From positions 186,001 to 250,000 of the forward strand of contig NZ_QDDR01000002.1 of the NCBI RefSeq assembly GCF_003075525.1: a DNA stretch of 64,000 nt. The letters are read 5' to 3'. The translations under genes and the position numbers were made by a program. This document shows positions 1-10,498 of the stretch, in pieces. The notes below the pieces were generated by a model. It saw only the letters and a list, made by a program, of their open reading frames with translations. It was not told the origin of the DNA and searched no databases. How positions within the stretch are numbered: the stretch's first letter is position 1; each line of letters begins with the position of its first letter. The stretch is from Pararhodobacter aggregans (lineage in GTDB: Bacteria; Pseudomonadota; Alphaproteobacteria; Rhodobacterales; Rhodobacteraceae).

Positions 1-1977
<1,977 letters not shown>

Positions 1978-2165
1978 TCATGCCGGCTGGTTTCCGGACT
2001 TGGAACGTGTGGCTTGCGCCGCGACCCTGACGCCTTCCCGGGAACTCCTCCCCAGTGGCCCTTGTCGAGGTCCTCGTTCCTTACCGTTGCGGGGGCAGTG
2101 CCGGAATTACACCGGCTTCCCAATTATCGAACGCTGAAAGTCCCCAGCGCCCGCACCTTGCATGT
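1978..2165 (-). ncRNA. Cobalamin riboswitch in the leader of the Rieske oxygenase operon
   Basis: On the minus strand the conserved cores appear in canonical order: AGGTGC (2159-2153), GGGAAGCCGGTG (2121-2110), CTGCCCCCGCAACGGTAAGG (2098-2079), the B12-box GGCCACTGG (2060-2052), GGGAAGGCG (2039-2031) and the 3' core AGTCCGGAAACCAGCCGGCA (2000-1981). Order and spacing match the adenosylcobalamin aptamer class. About 125 bases separate its 3' end from the oxygenase ATG and contain several GC-rich hairpins that could act as an expression platform by sequestering the GGAG ribosome site or terminating. The outer boundaries are estimates. Confidence 0.93.
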
Positions 2166-2255
2166 GTCCCTAGATTAGCTCGGCGCGAGGGCTTCGATCG
2201 GTTGTTTGCGACGCCCCTTGACCTGAAAAAGACCAATGAACGTCGGCGGGTACAG

Positions 2256-2452
2256 CTAATTTGTGTCGGGTGCGAAACCGAAGCTCGACACCCCGCGCGA
2301 GCGTTCGGAAAAGCTGAACAGCCGGTTAATCGGCGGATAGGCACGCGACGGACAATCGGGCCGCTCGCAAAGATAGCAGTTCACCCCGATCGGCACGGGC
2401 TGCACCGCGTCCAGCTTCAGATCCTGCGCATAGATGAGCCGGGGCGCATACC
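2256..2452 (-). pseudogene. C-terminal remnant of an ScfR/RamB-family regulator
   Basis: The last ~65 codons read on the minus strand match, almost position for position, the end of the full-length ScfR regulator at 4940-6337: RLIYAQDLKLD corresponds to RLVYARGLDLK, and the cysteine cluster CYLCERPDCPSRAYP corresponds to CKICDRPACPQRAFP. The helix-turn-helix and the ligand-sensing middle are gone. Homology stops abruptly near 2452, where malate synthase coding sequence starts on the other strand. Because RamB-type members of this family control the glyoxylate bypass, the original neighbour gene fits. It is non-functional. Confidence 0.8.
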
Positions 2453-2460
2453 CGGAGTTC

Positions 2461-3201
2461 GTGTTGCCCGACCGCGCGCAGGTGACGATGGACGGCGCCT
2501 TTCTGGCGGCGTGTTCTGCCCGGCTGGTCGAGGTCTGCCATCGTCGGGGCCTCCACGCCATGGGCGGTATGGCGGCGCAGATCCCGGTCAAGGGCGACGC
2601 GGCGGCGACCGAGGCCGCCTTTGCCACGCTGCGCGCGGCTACGCTGCGCGCGGTCAGCGCGGGGCATGACGGAACCTGCGTGGCGCATCCCGATCTGGTG
2701 CCGGTGGCGATGGCAGTGTTCGACGCCCATAGGCCGCGCGCCCACCAGATAAGGCAGCCGAGACAGCCTGTCCGTGTCGATGCCGACGCGCTCCTCAAAC
2801 CGCATTCCGGCAAGGTGACCGAGGCGGGCCTGCGCGGGAACGCCTCGGTCGCGATCGAATATCTGGCCGCCTGGCTGTCGGGGCGTGGCGCGGTGCCGAT
2901 CCACAACCTGATGGAAGATGCGGCGACGGCAGAGGTCGCGCGCAGCCAGATCTGGCAATGGATCCGCCATGGCGTCGATGTCGACCTGAAGGACGGCGGG
3001 ACCCGGCGGATGGACGCGGACTGGCTGGCCGAACTGGTCCAGCAAGAGATCGAGACGATCCTCGCCCGCCTCGGCACCACCGGATTCCACCGGGGCCATT
3101 ATGCCTCTGCGGCCCGGATTTTCCAGGACGTGGCCTGCGCCGATATCCTGCCCGACTTCATCACCACCCCCGCGTATGCGGTGCTGAACGCGCTCGACTG
3201 A
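2461..3201 (+). pseudogene. C-terminal fragment of malate synthase A (N-terminal half deleted)
   Basis: About 246 codons match the second half of malate synthase A (full length about 530-540 residues). They start at the VLPDR segment, continue through RGLHAMGGMAAQIPVK and GHDGTCVAHPDLVPVA, and end in the helical C-terminal domain (ATAEVARSQIWQWI). The N-terminal half, including the conserved ETLPA-type metal-binding region of the barrel, is absent, so no catalysis is expected. An open frame begins at an ATG at 2434 but has no ribosome site and its first codons belong to the regulator remnant read backwards. The fragment lies 83 bases upstream of aceA in the same orientation, so it was probably the first gene of an aceB-aceA operon. 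Confidence 0.85.
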
Positions 3202-3284
3202 TGCAGCCGCTCCGCATCGCTTCCCCCTACGGCGGCCCTGAGATACCGGGCGCCGCCTTTCATCTGCCACACAGGAGACAGACC

Positions 3285-4880
3285 ATGGCACAACGCAGGA
3301 CCTATGCCGACTTGCACGCGGAAGCGCTGGCCCGCTACCCGGAAGGGCGCACATCCGGCGGCGTTTCCGTCGATGACATCGTGCAGCTCAAGCGGCAGAA
3401 TACCGGGGACACGCATCTCGACATCGCCCGCGAGATGGCCCGTGTGATGCGCGCCGACATGGCCGCCTATGATGCCGACGCGTCGAAATTCACCCAATCG
3501 CTGGGCTGCTGGTCGGGTTTCCACGCCCAGCAGATGATCAAGTCCGTCAAGCGGCTGCGCGGCACCGCCAAGGGGACCTATGTCTACCTCTCCGGCTGGA
3601 TGGTTGCCGGGCTGCGCAATCGCTGGGGCCATCTGCCCGACCAGTCGATGCATGAAAAGACCGCCGTCGCTGATCTGATCGAGGAAATCTACACCTCGCT
3701 GCGGCAGGCCGACGAGGTGGCGCTGAACGATCTGTTCAAGGACCTGCGCGCGGCCACCACCGAGGCGATCGCCGCGATCGACGGGTTCGAAACCCATGTG
3801 GTGCCGATCATCGCCGATATCGACGCGGGCTTCGGCAACGAACATGCGACCTATCTGCTGGCGAAGGAACTCATCAAGGCCGGGGCCTGCGCGCTCCAGA
3901 TCGAGAACCAGGTGTCCGATGCCAAGCAATGCGGCCATCAGGATGGCAAGGTCACGGTCCCGCGCGAGGATTTCATCGAGACGCTGCGCGCCTGCCGTCT
4001 GGCCTTCGAGGAGCTGGGTGTGGATGACGGCGTGATCGTTGCCCGCACCGACAGCCTCGGCGCCGGTCTCACCCAGAAAGTGCCGGTCTCGGCCCGGCCG
4101 GGCGATCTGGCCTCCGACTATGTCAAATGGCTCGATACCGAGCAGATCACCGAGGCCAATCCGATCCGCGAAGGCGAGATGGCGCTCTATCAGGGCGGCG
4201 AATTCGTGAAGCCGCGCCGCCTGCCCAACGGGCTGTTTCCCTTCAAGGCAGGCACTGGCCGCGCCCGCGTGATCGAGGATTGCATCGCCTCCCTGAACGA
4301 AGGCGGCGCTGATCTGCTGTGGATCGAGACCGACACGCCCAATGTCGACGAGATCGCCGGCATGGTGGCGGAGATCCGCGAAAAGGCACCGGGCGCCAAG
4401 CTCACCTATAGCAACTCGCCCAGCTTCAACTGGACATTGAACCTGCGCAAGCAGGTCCGCGCCCAGTGGATCGCCGAGGGCAGGATCGCCGAAGGCGACT
4501 ATCCCGCCGGAAGCGCGTTGATGAAACCCGATTTCGACGCCACCGACCTGGGCCTTGAGGCGGAAGCGCGGCTGCGGGCGTTCCAGACCGATATCGCGGC
4601 GCGGGCCGGGGTGTTCCACAACCTCATCACCTTGCCGACCTTCCACCTCACCGCCAAGTCGATGGACGACCTCAGCCGCGGCTATTTCGGCGAGGACAAG
4701 ATGCTGGCCTATGTTGCCACCGTCCAGCGCGAGGAGATCCGCCGCGGCATCTCGGCGGTGAAGCACCAGCGCGAGGTCGGCTCGGATCTGGGCGACAGCT
4801 TCAAGGAAATGGTCGGCGGCGCACGCGCGCTCAAGGCAGGCGGTTCGGCCAACACGATGAATCAGTTCGCGGCCGAGTGA
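3285..4880 (+). CDS. aceA: Isocitrate lyase
   Basis: A 531-residue isocitrate lyase of the longer Pseudomonas/Rhodobacter type. It cleaves isocitrate to succinate and glyoxylate in the glyoxylate bypass. The catalytic loop reads KQCGHQDGK near residue 218, the form of this subfamily (Escherichia coli has KKCGH). The metal-binding stretch DIDAGFGNEHATYLLAKE and the C-terminal YSNSPSFNW are present. The start at 3285 follows AGGAG by 7 bases; longer in-frame starts run into the malate synthase remnant. The gene looks intact, but the divergent promoter that would have served an aceBA operon has been lost upstream, so its present expression is uncertain. Confidence 0.95.
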   Translation: MAQRRTYADLHAEALARYPEGRTSGGVSVDDIVQLKRQNTGDTHLDIAREMARVMRADMAAYDADASKFTQSLGCWSGFHAQQMIKSVKRLRGTAKGTYVYLSGWMVAGLRNRWGHLPDQSMHEKTAVADLIEEIYTSLRQADEVALNDLFKDLRAATTEAIAAIDGFETHVVPIIADIDAGFGNEHATYLLAKELIKAGACALQIENQVSDAKQCGHQDGKVTVPREDFIETLRACRLAFEELGVDDGVIVARTDSLGAGLTQKVPVSARPGDLASDYVKWLDTEQITEANPIREGEMALYQGGEFVKPRRLPNGLFPFKAGTGRARVIEDCIASLNEGGADLLWIETDTPNVDEIAGMVAEIREKAPGAKLTYSNSPSFNWTLNLRKQVRAQWIAEGRIAEGDYPAGSALMKPDFDATDLGLEAEARLRAFQTDIAARAGVFHNLITLPTFHLTAKSMDDLSRGYFGEDKMLAYVATVQREEIRRGISAVKHQREVGSDLGDSFKEMVGGARALKAGGSANTMNQFAAE

Positions 4881-4906
4881 GCGGTAACAGATAGATCGGG
4901 TCCGAT

Positions 4907-4932
4907 TGCCGCCGCCCCACCGGGCGGCGGCA
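4907..4932. terminator. Bidirectional hairpin terminator between aceA and the ScfR regulator
   Basis: A perfect 11-bp stem, TGCCGCCGCCC (4907-4917) with GGGCGGCGGCA (4922-4932) and a 4-base loop, sits between two convergent genes. On the plus strand it is followed by ATTT, only a short T tract, so termination strength is uncertain. Confidence 0.6.
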
Positions 4933-4939
4933 TTTGCCG

Positions 4940-6337
4940 TCAGCCTTTGGCGTCGGAGCTGGAATAGGGCGCAAAGCGCGAGCGGTTGGGGTCAGGGCGC
5001 AGGGGGCGTCCTGCCATCGGAAAGGCGCGCTGCGGACAGGCGGGTCGGTCGCAGATCTTGCACCCGGCGCCGATCGGCGTGGCGAGGCCGGGATTCTTCA
5101 GATCGAGCCCGCGCGCATAGACCAGCCGCTCGGCATGGGCCAGATCGCAGCCGAGCGCCACGGCGAAACGCTTGACCGGCGCGCCGTATCCGCCCGCGCC
5201 GTGGCTCACCGTGCGCGCAACCCAGAGATAGCTGCGACCGTCCGGCATCTGGGCGACCTGCGTCAGCACCTCGCCGGGGCGCGAGAAGGCCTCATAGACA
5301 TTCCACAGCGGGCAGGAGCCGCCGATCCGGCTGAAATGGAAATCCGTGGCCGATTGCCGTTTCGAGATGTTCCCCGCCCGGTCCACCCGGATGAAGAAGA
5401 ACGGCACGCCCCGCGCCTGCGGCCGCTGCAAGGTCGAGAGCCGGTGACAGGTCGTCTCGAACCCCACGCCGAAACGTCGGGCGAGCAATTCGATGTCGTA
5501 GCGTTCGGCTTCCGCCGCCTCGAGGAAGGCGCCATAGGGCAGGATCAGCGCCCCGGCATGGTAGTTGGCCAAGCCGATCCGCAGCAGGTCGCGGGCTTCG
5601 TCGGTTTCCATGCCGGCTTCGGCTGTCAGGCGGTCGATCTCGTCTCCGGATTCCAAGAGCGCGATCTGTGTTGCCATCTGGAAGGCGCGCTGACCGGGGG
5701 TCAGCCGCGCCGACAGATGCAGCAGGGATGCGGCGGCGTCGAAGCGGCGCAAGGCACCGGGACCGTCCTCCAATGCCACGCGAATGCCATGGCGTCCGGC
5801 GAGGCGGTCGGTCAGCCCCTCGGCCATCCGGCCCGGGCGCAAGCCGCGCCCGATGCTCTCGGCCGCTTCGTCCAGGGTCGGCACATAATTGCGCTGTTCA
5901 TAGAACCAGTCGCGCACCGCCTCGAAAGGGGCAGGCCCGGCTCCGACTTCGCCGGTGATGCGCCCGTTCATCAGGTCCATGCGCTCGGTGCTCTCACGCA
6001 GTCGCGCGTGCGTGGCGATGATGGCGCGGGCGACACCGGGCATGTTGGCGGCGATCTCGCGCACCTCGGCCAGCGATGCGCCCGCCCCCTGATCGGCCAG
6101 TGCCGCCCGCAGATCAGGGATCAGCCGCGCCTCCTCGGCTTCGGAGAAGAGCTGCACATCCAGCCCGAAGACGGCGTTCAGCTTCAACAGCACCGGCACG
6201 GTCAGCGGACGCTGGTTACGCTCCAGCTGGTTGAGATAGCTCGCCGAAATCTCCAGCGCGCGGGCAAGCGCGGCCTGGGTCATGCCGCGCTCTTCGCGCA
6301 GGCGGCGCAAGCGGACGCCCATGAATGGCTTTTTCAT
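4940..6337 (-). CDS. Short-chain fatty acyl-CoA regulator (ScfR family, MccR/PccR/RamB type)
   Basis: A 465-residue regulator. Residues 7-62 form an XRE helix-turn-helix (LREERGMTQAALARALEISA, then YLNQLERNQRPLT). The centre is the IrrE-like/DUF2083 region of ScfR proteins, which bind short-chain acyl-CoAs, and the C-terminus carries the cysteine cluster CKICDRPACPQRAF. It diverges from the methylcitrate-cycle operon, so it is most like the MccR branch. I chose the start at 6337 (GGGGA upstream) because the HTH begins directly after it; the 16-residue upstream extension overlaps operator repeats. Likely autoregulated and an activator or repressor of the prp operon in response to propionyl-CoA. 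Confidence 0.88.
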   Translation of the reverse strand: MKKPFMGVRLRRLREERGMTQAALARALEISASYLNQLERNQRPLTVPVLLKLNAVFGLDVQLFSEAEEARLIPDLRAALADQGAGASLAEVREIAANMPGVARAIIATHARLRESTERMDLMNGRITGEVGAGPAPFEAVRDWFYEQRNYVPTLDEAAESIGRGLRPGRMAEGLTDRLAGRHGIRVALEDGPGALRRFDAAASLLHLSARLTPGQRAFQMATQIALLESGDEIDRLTAEAGMETDEARDLLRIGLANYHAGALILPYGAFLEAAEAERYDIELLARRFGVGFETTCHRLSTLQRPQARGVPFFFIRVDRAGNISKRQSATDFHFSRIGGSCPLWNVYEAFSRPGEVLTQVAQMPDGRSYLWVARTVSHGAGGYGAPVKRFAVALGCDLAHAERLVYARGLDLKNPGLATPIGAGCKICDRPACPQRAFPMAGRPLRPDPNRSRFAPYSSSDAKG

Positions 6338-6347
6338 TCCCCGACCC

Positions 6348-6370
6348 TTCGCAACATTCGCAATTCGCAG
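6348..6370. promoter_or_regulatory. Candidate ScfR operator, regulator-proximal
   Basis: TTCGCAA occurs at 6348-6354 and again at 6357-6363, a 9-base period, followed by TTCGCAG at 6364-6370. TTTGC/TTCGC-type repeats are the recognition elements of RamB and PccR regulators. The site lies 11 bases upstream of the regulator start, which suggests autorepression. Confidence 0.6.
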
Positions 6371-6386
6371 AGCAAACATCCGCAAT

Positions 6387-6405
6387 ACTACGCTATTTCA
6401 GTAGT
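6387..6405. promoter_or_regulatory. Inverted repeat in the regulator-prp intergenic region
   Basis: ACTAC (6387-6391) and GTAGT (6401-6405) form a dyad with a 9-base spacer, centrally placed between the divergent regulator and the prp operon. It could be a second protein-binding site or part of the core promoters. Weak evidence. Confidence 0.3.
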
Positions 6406-6437
6406 TTATCGCGAGACATCCATAGTGGAAAGCTCCC

Positions 6438-6454
6438 TTTGCCAAGTTTGCGAA
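6438..6454 (+). promoter_or_regulatory. Candidate ScfR operator, prp-proximal
   Basis: TTTGCCAA (6438-6445) and TTTGCGAA (6447-6454) are direct repeats with the same 9-base period as the site at 6348-6363. The site lies 34 bases upstream of the first gene of the methylcitrate operon. It resembles the TTTGC-type elements of the ScfR family. Confidence 0.6.
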
Positions 6455-6488
6455 GTCCGGTTCCCCAAGGCCGGCAGAGGGAGCCCGG

Positions 6489-6893
6489 ATGTCTCAGCAA
6501 CCAGTCGATCAGACCGTGATGGTCGAAATGATCTTTCCCGAACAGGCGAACCATTATGGCACGCTGTTCGGCGGCACTGCGCTGTCGCTGATGGCGCGGG
6601 CCGCCTTTGTCGCCGCGACCCGCAGGGTGCGGGGGGCGGTGGTCATGGCCCGGTCCGAGCAGGTGAATTTCACCACGCCCGTCCGGGTGGGCGAGCTTCT
6701 GGAACTCCGGGCCGAGATCACCCGCCTAGGCCGCAGCTCTCTGAGCGTGGCCGTCACCGGCGTTGTCGAGGAGGCGAGCACCGGCACCCGTCGCGACGCC
6801 CTGAACGGCCAGTTCGAAATGGTGGCGGTGGATGCATCCGGGCGCCCACGCGCCCTCACTGACAATCCCTCAAGGAAGGAAGAGACGGCATGA
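6489..6893 (+). CDS. Hot-dog fold acyl-CoA thioesterase-like protein, first gene of the methylcitrate operon
   Basis: A 134-residue single hot-dog domain protein of the YciA/ACOT type: the helix starts [12 protein letters not shown] near residue 21 and the strand [11 protein letters not shown] follows near residue 60. Such enzymes hydrolyse acyl-CoAs; in this operon it could relieve propionyl-CoA or methylcitryl-CoA build-up. GAGGGAG lies 7 bases before the ATG, and the stop overlaps prpD as ATGA. Odd point: the aspartate that follows the GGxxLxxM helix in active YciA-type enzymes is replaced by alanine here (LSLMARAA), so it may act differently or be a binding protein. Confidence 0.75.
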   Translation: MSQQPVDQTVMVEMIFPEQANHYGTLFGGTALSLMARAAFVAATRRVRGAVVMARSEQVNFTTPVRVGELLELRAEITRLGRSSLSVAVTGVVEEASTGTRRDALNGQFEMVAVDASGRPRALTDNPSRKEETA

Positions 6894-8407
6894 AGACGCA
6901 TGAGCTGCGGACGTATAGATCCGCCGAACATCTGGCCCGTGAAGACCAGCTGGCCTGGAAGATCGCCGAGGTTGCCGCCGATCCGGTCGCGGTCGAGCCC
7001 GACGTGGCGGAGATGATCGTCAACCGGGTGATCGACAACGCCGCGGTCGCGGCCGCCTCGGTCGCGCGCCGTCCGGTGGCCTCGGCCCGGGCGCAGGCTT
7101 TGTGCCACCCCTATGCGCCCGGCGCGACTGTCTTCGGGATGCCGGCCGAGAGCCGGGTCAGCCCGGAATGGGCGGCCTGGGCCAATGGCACGGCGGTGCG
7201 GGAACTGGATTTTCACGACACGTTCCTGGCCGCCGATTACTCGCACCCGGGCGACAACATCCCGCCGATCCTCGCGGTCGCGCAGCATTGCGGGTTGTCG
7301 GGCGCCGACCTGATCCGCGGGCTGGCGACCGGCTATGAGATCCAGGTCGATCTGGTCAAGGGCATCTGCCTGCACGAGCACAAGATCGACCATATCGCCC
7401 ATCTCGGGCCGTCAGCCGCCGCCGGGATCGGCACGGCGCTGAAGCTGCCGGTGGCGATGATCTATCAGGCGATCCAGCAGGCCTTGCATGTCACCGCCAC
7501 CACGCGGCAAAGCCGCAAGGGCGAGATTTCCAGCTGGAAAGCCTACGCCCCCGCTTTCGCGGGCAAAATGGCGATCGAGGCGGTGGACCGCGTGATGCGG
7601 GGCGAAGGTGCGCCCAACCCCGCCTGGGAGGGGGAGGACGGCTTCATCGCCTGGCTGCTCTCTGGGCCGGAAGCGGTTTACCACGTTCCCCTGCCCGAAC
7701 CGGGCGAGGCCAAGCGCGCCATCCTCGACACCTATACCAAGGAGCATTCAGCCGAGTACCAATCCCAGGCGCTGATCGACCTTGCGCGCCGGATGGGGCC
7801 GAAGATCGGCGATCTGTCACAGGTGCAGTCGATCCTGATCGAAACCTCGCACCACACCCATTACGTGATCGGCACCGGCGCCAAGAATCCGCAGAAGATG
7901 GATCCGGGCGCCAGCCGCGAGACGCTGGACCATTCGATCATGTATATCTTCGCGGTGGCGCTGGAGGATGGTGGCTGGCACCACGAGAAAAGCTATGCCC
8001 CCGAGCGCGCGCAGCGGCCCTCGACCGTGGCGCTCTGGCACAAGATCTCGACCGCCGAGGATCCCGAATGGACGCGCCGCTATCACGCCCGTGATCCGAA
8101 GGAAAAGGCCTTCGGCGGGCGGGTCACGGTCACGCTTGATGACGGCTCCCGGATCGTCGACGAACTGGCGCTCGCCGATGCGCATCCCGACGGCGCGCGC
8201 CCCTTCGTGCGCGCGAATTACGTGCGCAAGTTCCTGACCCTTTCGGAAGGCGTGCTGAGCGCGTCCGAGCAGCAGCGTTTCCTCGATGTGGCCGAGGGTC
8301 TGGCCGACCTCAAGGCGGGCGATCTGGGGCAGCTCACCTTCGCCGTCGATGCCGACAGGCTCGGCGCCCCGCGTCCCCGTGGCATCTTTGACTGGAGGGC
8401 ACAATGA
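6890..8407 (+). CDS. prpD: 2-methylcitrate dehydratase
   Basis: A 505-residue MmgE/PrpD-family protein, full length for the methylcitrate dehydratase. It converts 2-methylcitrate to 2-methyl-cis-aconitate in propionate oxidation. Family hallmarks include [19 protein letters not shown] near residue 105 and the segment around [16 protein letters not shown] near residue 201. It overlaps both neighbours by ATGA, so the four-gene unit is a tightly coupled operon. No separate AcnD/PrpF pair is present, consistent with the PrpD-only version of the pathway. Confidence 0.95.
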   Translation: MKTHELRTYRSAEHLAREDQLAWKIAEVAADPVAVEPDVAEMIVNRVIDNAAVAAASVARRPVASARAQALCHPYAPGATVFGMPAESRVSPEWAAWANGTAVRELDFHDTFLAADYSHPGDNIPPILAVAQHCGLSGADLIRGLATGYEIQVDLVKGICLHEHKIDHIAHLGPSAAAGIGTALKLPVAMIYQAIQQALHVTATTRQSRKGEISSWKAYAPAFAGKMAIEAVDRVMRGEGAPNPAWEGEDGFIAWLLSGPEAVYHVPLPEPGEAKRAILDTYTKEHSAEYQSQALIDLARRMGPKIGDLSQVQSILIETSHHTHYVIGTGAKNPQKMDPGASRETLDHSIMYIFAVALEDGGWHHEKSYAPERAQRPSTVALWHKISTAEDPEWTRRYHARDPKEKAFGGRVTVTLDDGSRIVDELALADAHPDGARPFVRANYVRKFLTLSEGVLSASEQQRFLDVAEGLADLKAGDLGQLTFAVDADRLGAPRPRGIFDWRAQ

Positions 8408-9573
8408 GCGGTGATGTCAGAAAACCGAAGAAATCCGTGGCGCTTTCGGGCGTCACGGCGGGCAATACCGCGCTCTGCTCGGTCGGGCAGAGCGGCAATG
8501 ACCTGCATTATCGCGGCTATGATATCCTCGATCTGGCCGAGGCCTGCGATTATGAGGAGGTGGCGCATCTGCTGATCCACGGGCACCTGCCCGATGCGGC
8601 CGAGCTGACGGCCTATCGCGGCAAACTCCGGGGCCTGCGCGGCCTGCCCAAGGTGGTCCGCGAGACGCTGGAAGCGATCCCGGCCGCGGCCCATCCGATG
8701 GATGTGCTGCGCTCGGGCGTCTCGGCGATGGGCTGCGCGCTGCCCGAAGCGGCGGATCACAACACGCCGGGGGCGCGCGACATCACCGACCGGCTCATCG
8801 CCGTGCAGGGCTCCATGCTGCTCTACTGGTATCACTACGCCCAGAACGGCCGGCGGATCGCGGTGGAAACCGAAGACGACAGCATCGCCGGGCATTTCCT
8901 GCACCTGCTGCACGGCAAGGCGCCCTCGGCCGAGCACGTGCGGGCGCTGCAGACCACGCTGAACCTCTATGCCGAGCATGAATTCAACGCCTCGACCTTC
9001 ACCGCGCGTTCGATCGCCGGGACCGGATCGGATGTCTATTCGGCGGTGACGGGGGCCATTGGCGCGTTGCGGGGACCGAAGCACGGCGGGGCAAACGAGG
9101 CCGCTTTCGAGACCCAGAAGCGCTATGCCACGCCCGATGAGGCCGAAGCGGACATCCGGGCGAGGATGGAGCGCAGGGAGGTCGTGATCGGTTTCGGGCA
9201 CCCGGTCTATACCGTCTCGGACCCGCGCAATGTGGTCATCAAGCGCGTCGCCCGCGCGCTGTCGGAGCAGGCGCGCGCGACGAAGATGTTCGCCATCGCC
9301 GAGCGGATCGAAGCGGTGATGATGGATGCCAAGAAGATGTTCCCGAACCTCGACTGGTATTCCGCCGTTTCCTACCACCTGCTCGGGGTGCCGACGGCGA
9401 TGTTCACGCCGGTCTTCGTCATCTCGCGCACTGCCGGTTGGGGGGCCCACGTGATCGAGCAGCGCGAGGATAACAAGATCATCCGCCCCTCGGCCAATTA
9501 CACCGGCCCTGACAACCGGGCCTTCCTACCGCTCGACAAGCGCGGCCTGTCCCTGTCAGCCGCTGCGGAGTGA
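8404..9573 (+). CDS. prpC: 2-methylcitrate synthase
   Basis: A 389-residue citrate-synthase-family enzyme that condenses propionyl-CoA with oxaloacetate. The catalytic histidines lie in [12 protein letters not shown] near residue 221 and [14 protein letters not shown] near residue 262; the C-terminal aspartate region [15 protein letters not shown] lies near residue 317. The [11 protein letters not shown] segment near the N-terminus is typical of PrpC and short type II citrate synthases. Its place between prpD and prpB decides for methylcitrate rather than citrate synthase. Confidence 0.95.
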   Translation: MSGDVRKPKKSVALSGVTAGNTALCSVGQSGNDLHYRGYDILDLAEACDYEEVAHLLIHGHLPDAAELTAYRGKLRGLRGLPKVVRETLEAIPAAAHPMDVLRSGVSAMGCALPEAADHNTPGARDITDRLIAVQGSMLLYWYHYAQNGRRIAVETEDDSIAGHFLHLLHGKAPSAEHVRALQTTLNLYAEHEFNASTFTARSIAGTGSDVYSAVTGAIGALRGPKHGGANEAAFETQKRYATPDEAEADIRARMERREVVIGFGHPVYTVSDPRNVVIKRVARALSEQARATKMFAIAERIEAVMMDAKKMFPNLDWYSAVSYHLLGVPTAMFTPVFVISRTAGWGAHVIEQREDNKIIRPSANYTGPDNRAFLPLDKRGLSLSAAAE

Positions 9574-9577
9574 TGCC

Positions 9578-10492
9578 ATGACCTATCTGATTGCCGATGA
9601 CCTGCCGGTGGAAAGCGCCGGGAAGCGGTTCCGCCGCGCGCTGAACGAGCCGGGGATCCTGCGGCTCCCCGGCGCCCATAATGGTCAGGCCGCCTTGCAG
9701 GCCAGGGCCGCAGGCTTCGAGGCGCTCTACCTGTCGGGGGCGGCGATGTCCGCGTCGATGGGGCTGCCCGATCTGGGCATCATCACCATCGACGAGGTCT
9801 CGTTCTTCATCCGTCAGATCGCCCGCGCCTCGGGTCTGCCGCTGCTGGTCGACGGCGATACCGGCTATGGCGAGGCGCTGAACGTCATGCATATGGTGCG
9901 CGCCTTCGAAGAGGCGGGGGCCGGTGCGGTGCATCTGGAGGACCAGCTTCTGCCGAAGAAATGCGGGCACCTGAACGACAAGAAACTGGCCTCGGCGGCG
10001 GATATGGCGGCCAAGGTCGCGGCTGCGGCGAAAGCCGCGCGGGATCTGGTGGTGATCGCCCGCACCGATGCGGCGGCGTCCGAGGGGGTCGAGGGGGCCG
10101 TGGCCCGCGCCAAGCTCTACATCGAGGCCGGAGCCGATGCGATCTTTCCCGAGGCCCTGACCTCGGTCGAGATGTTCAGGGAAGTCCGCGCCGCGCTGCC
10201 CGGGGTCAACCTTCTGGCCAACATGACCGAGTTCGGCCGCACCCCGGCGCTGACCGCGCAGGAGTTCGAGGAACTGGGCTATGACATGGTGATCTGGCCG
10301 GTCTCGTCGCTGCGCGTGGCCAACAAGGCGCAGGAGCGGCTCTACGCGGCGCTTGCCCGCGACGGGGCGACCACCGCGATGATCCCCGAGATGCAGACCC
10401 GAAAGGAGCTGTACGACACCATCGGCCTCAATGACTTCGAGGCGCTGGACCAGAGTATCGCCGCATCGGTTGCGCCGGATTGGACCGCCTGA
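9578..10492 (+). CDS. prpB: 2-methylisocitrate lyase
   Basis: A 304-residue member of the isocitrate lyase/PEP mutase family that splits 2-methylisocitrate into pyruvate and succinate. It carries the catalytic motif KKCGHLNDK near residue 127 and the metal-binding DGDTGYGE near residue 90. It starts 4 bases after prpC and closes the operon. It ends only 6 bases from the convergent ankyrin-repeat gene; no terminator is visible between them. Confidence 0.95.
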   Translation: MTYLIADDLPVESAGKRFRRALNEPGILRLPGAHNGQAALQARAAGFEALYLSGAAMSASMGLPDLGIITIDEVSFFIRQIARASGLPLLVDGDTGYGEALNVMHMVRAFEEAGAGAVHLEDQLLPKKCGHLNDKKLASAADMAAKVAAAAKAARDLVVIARTDAAASEGVEGAVARAKLYIEAGADAIFPEALTSVEMFREVRAALPGVNLLANMTEFGRTPALTAQEFEELGYDMVIWPVSSLRVANKAQERLYAALARDGATTAMIPEMQTRKELYDTIGLNDFEALDQSIAASVAPDWTA

Positions 10493-10498
10493 GAGGCG

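Noticed and set aside
2326-3354. Long minus-strand frames opposite the malate synthase remnant
   Set aside because: Only the last 65 codons of one frame (2256-2452) match a real family; the rest is antisense to malate synthase sequence.
4934-6862. A 642-codon plus-strand frame opposite the ScfR regulator
   Set aside because: Antisense shadow; runs through a mapped divergent promoter and into the thioesterase gene out of frame.
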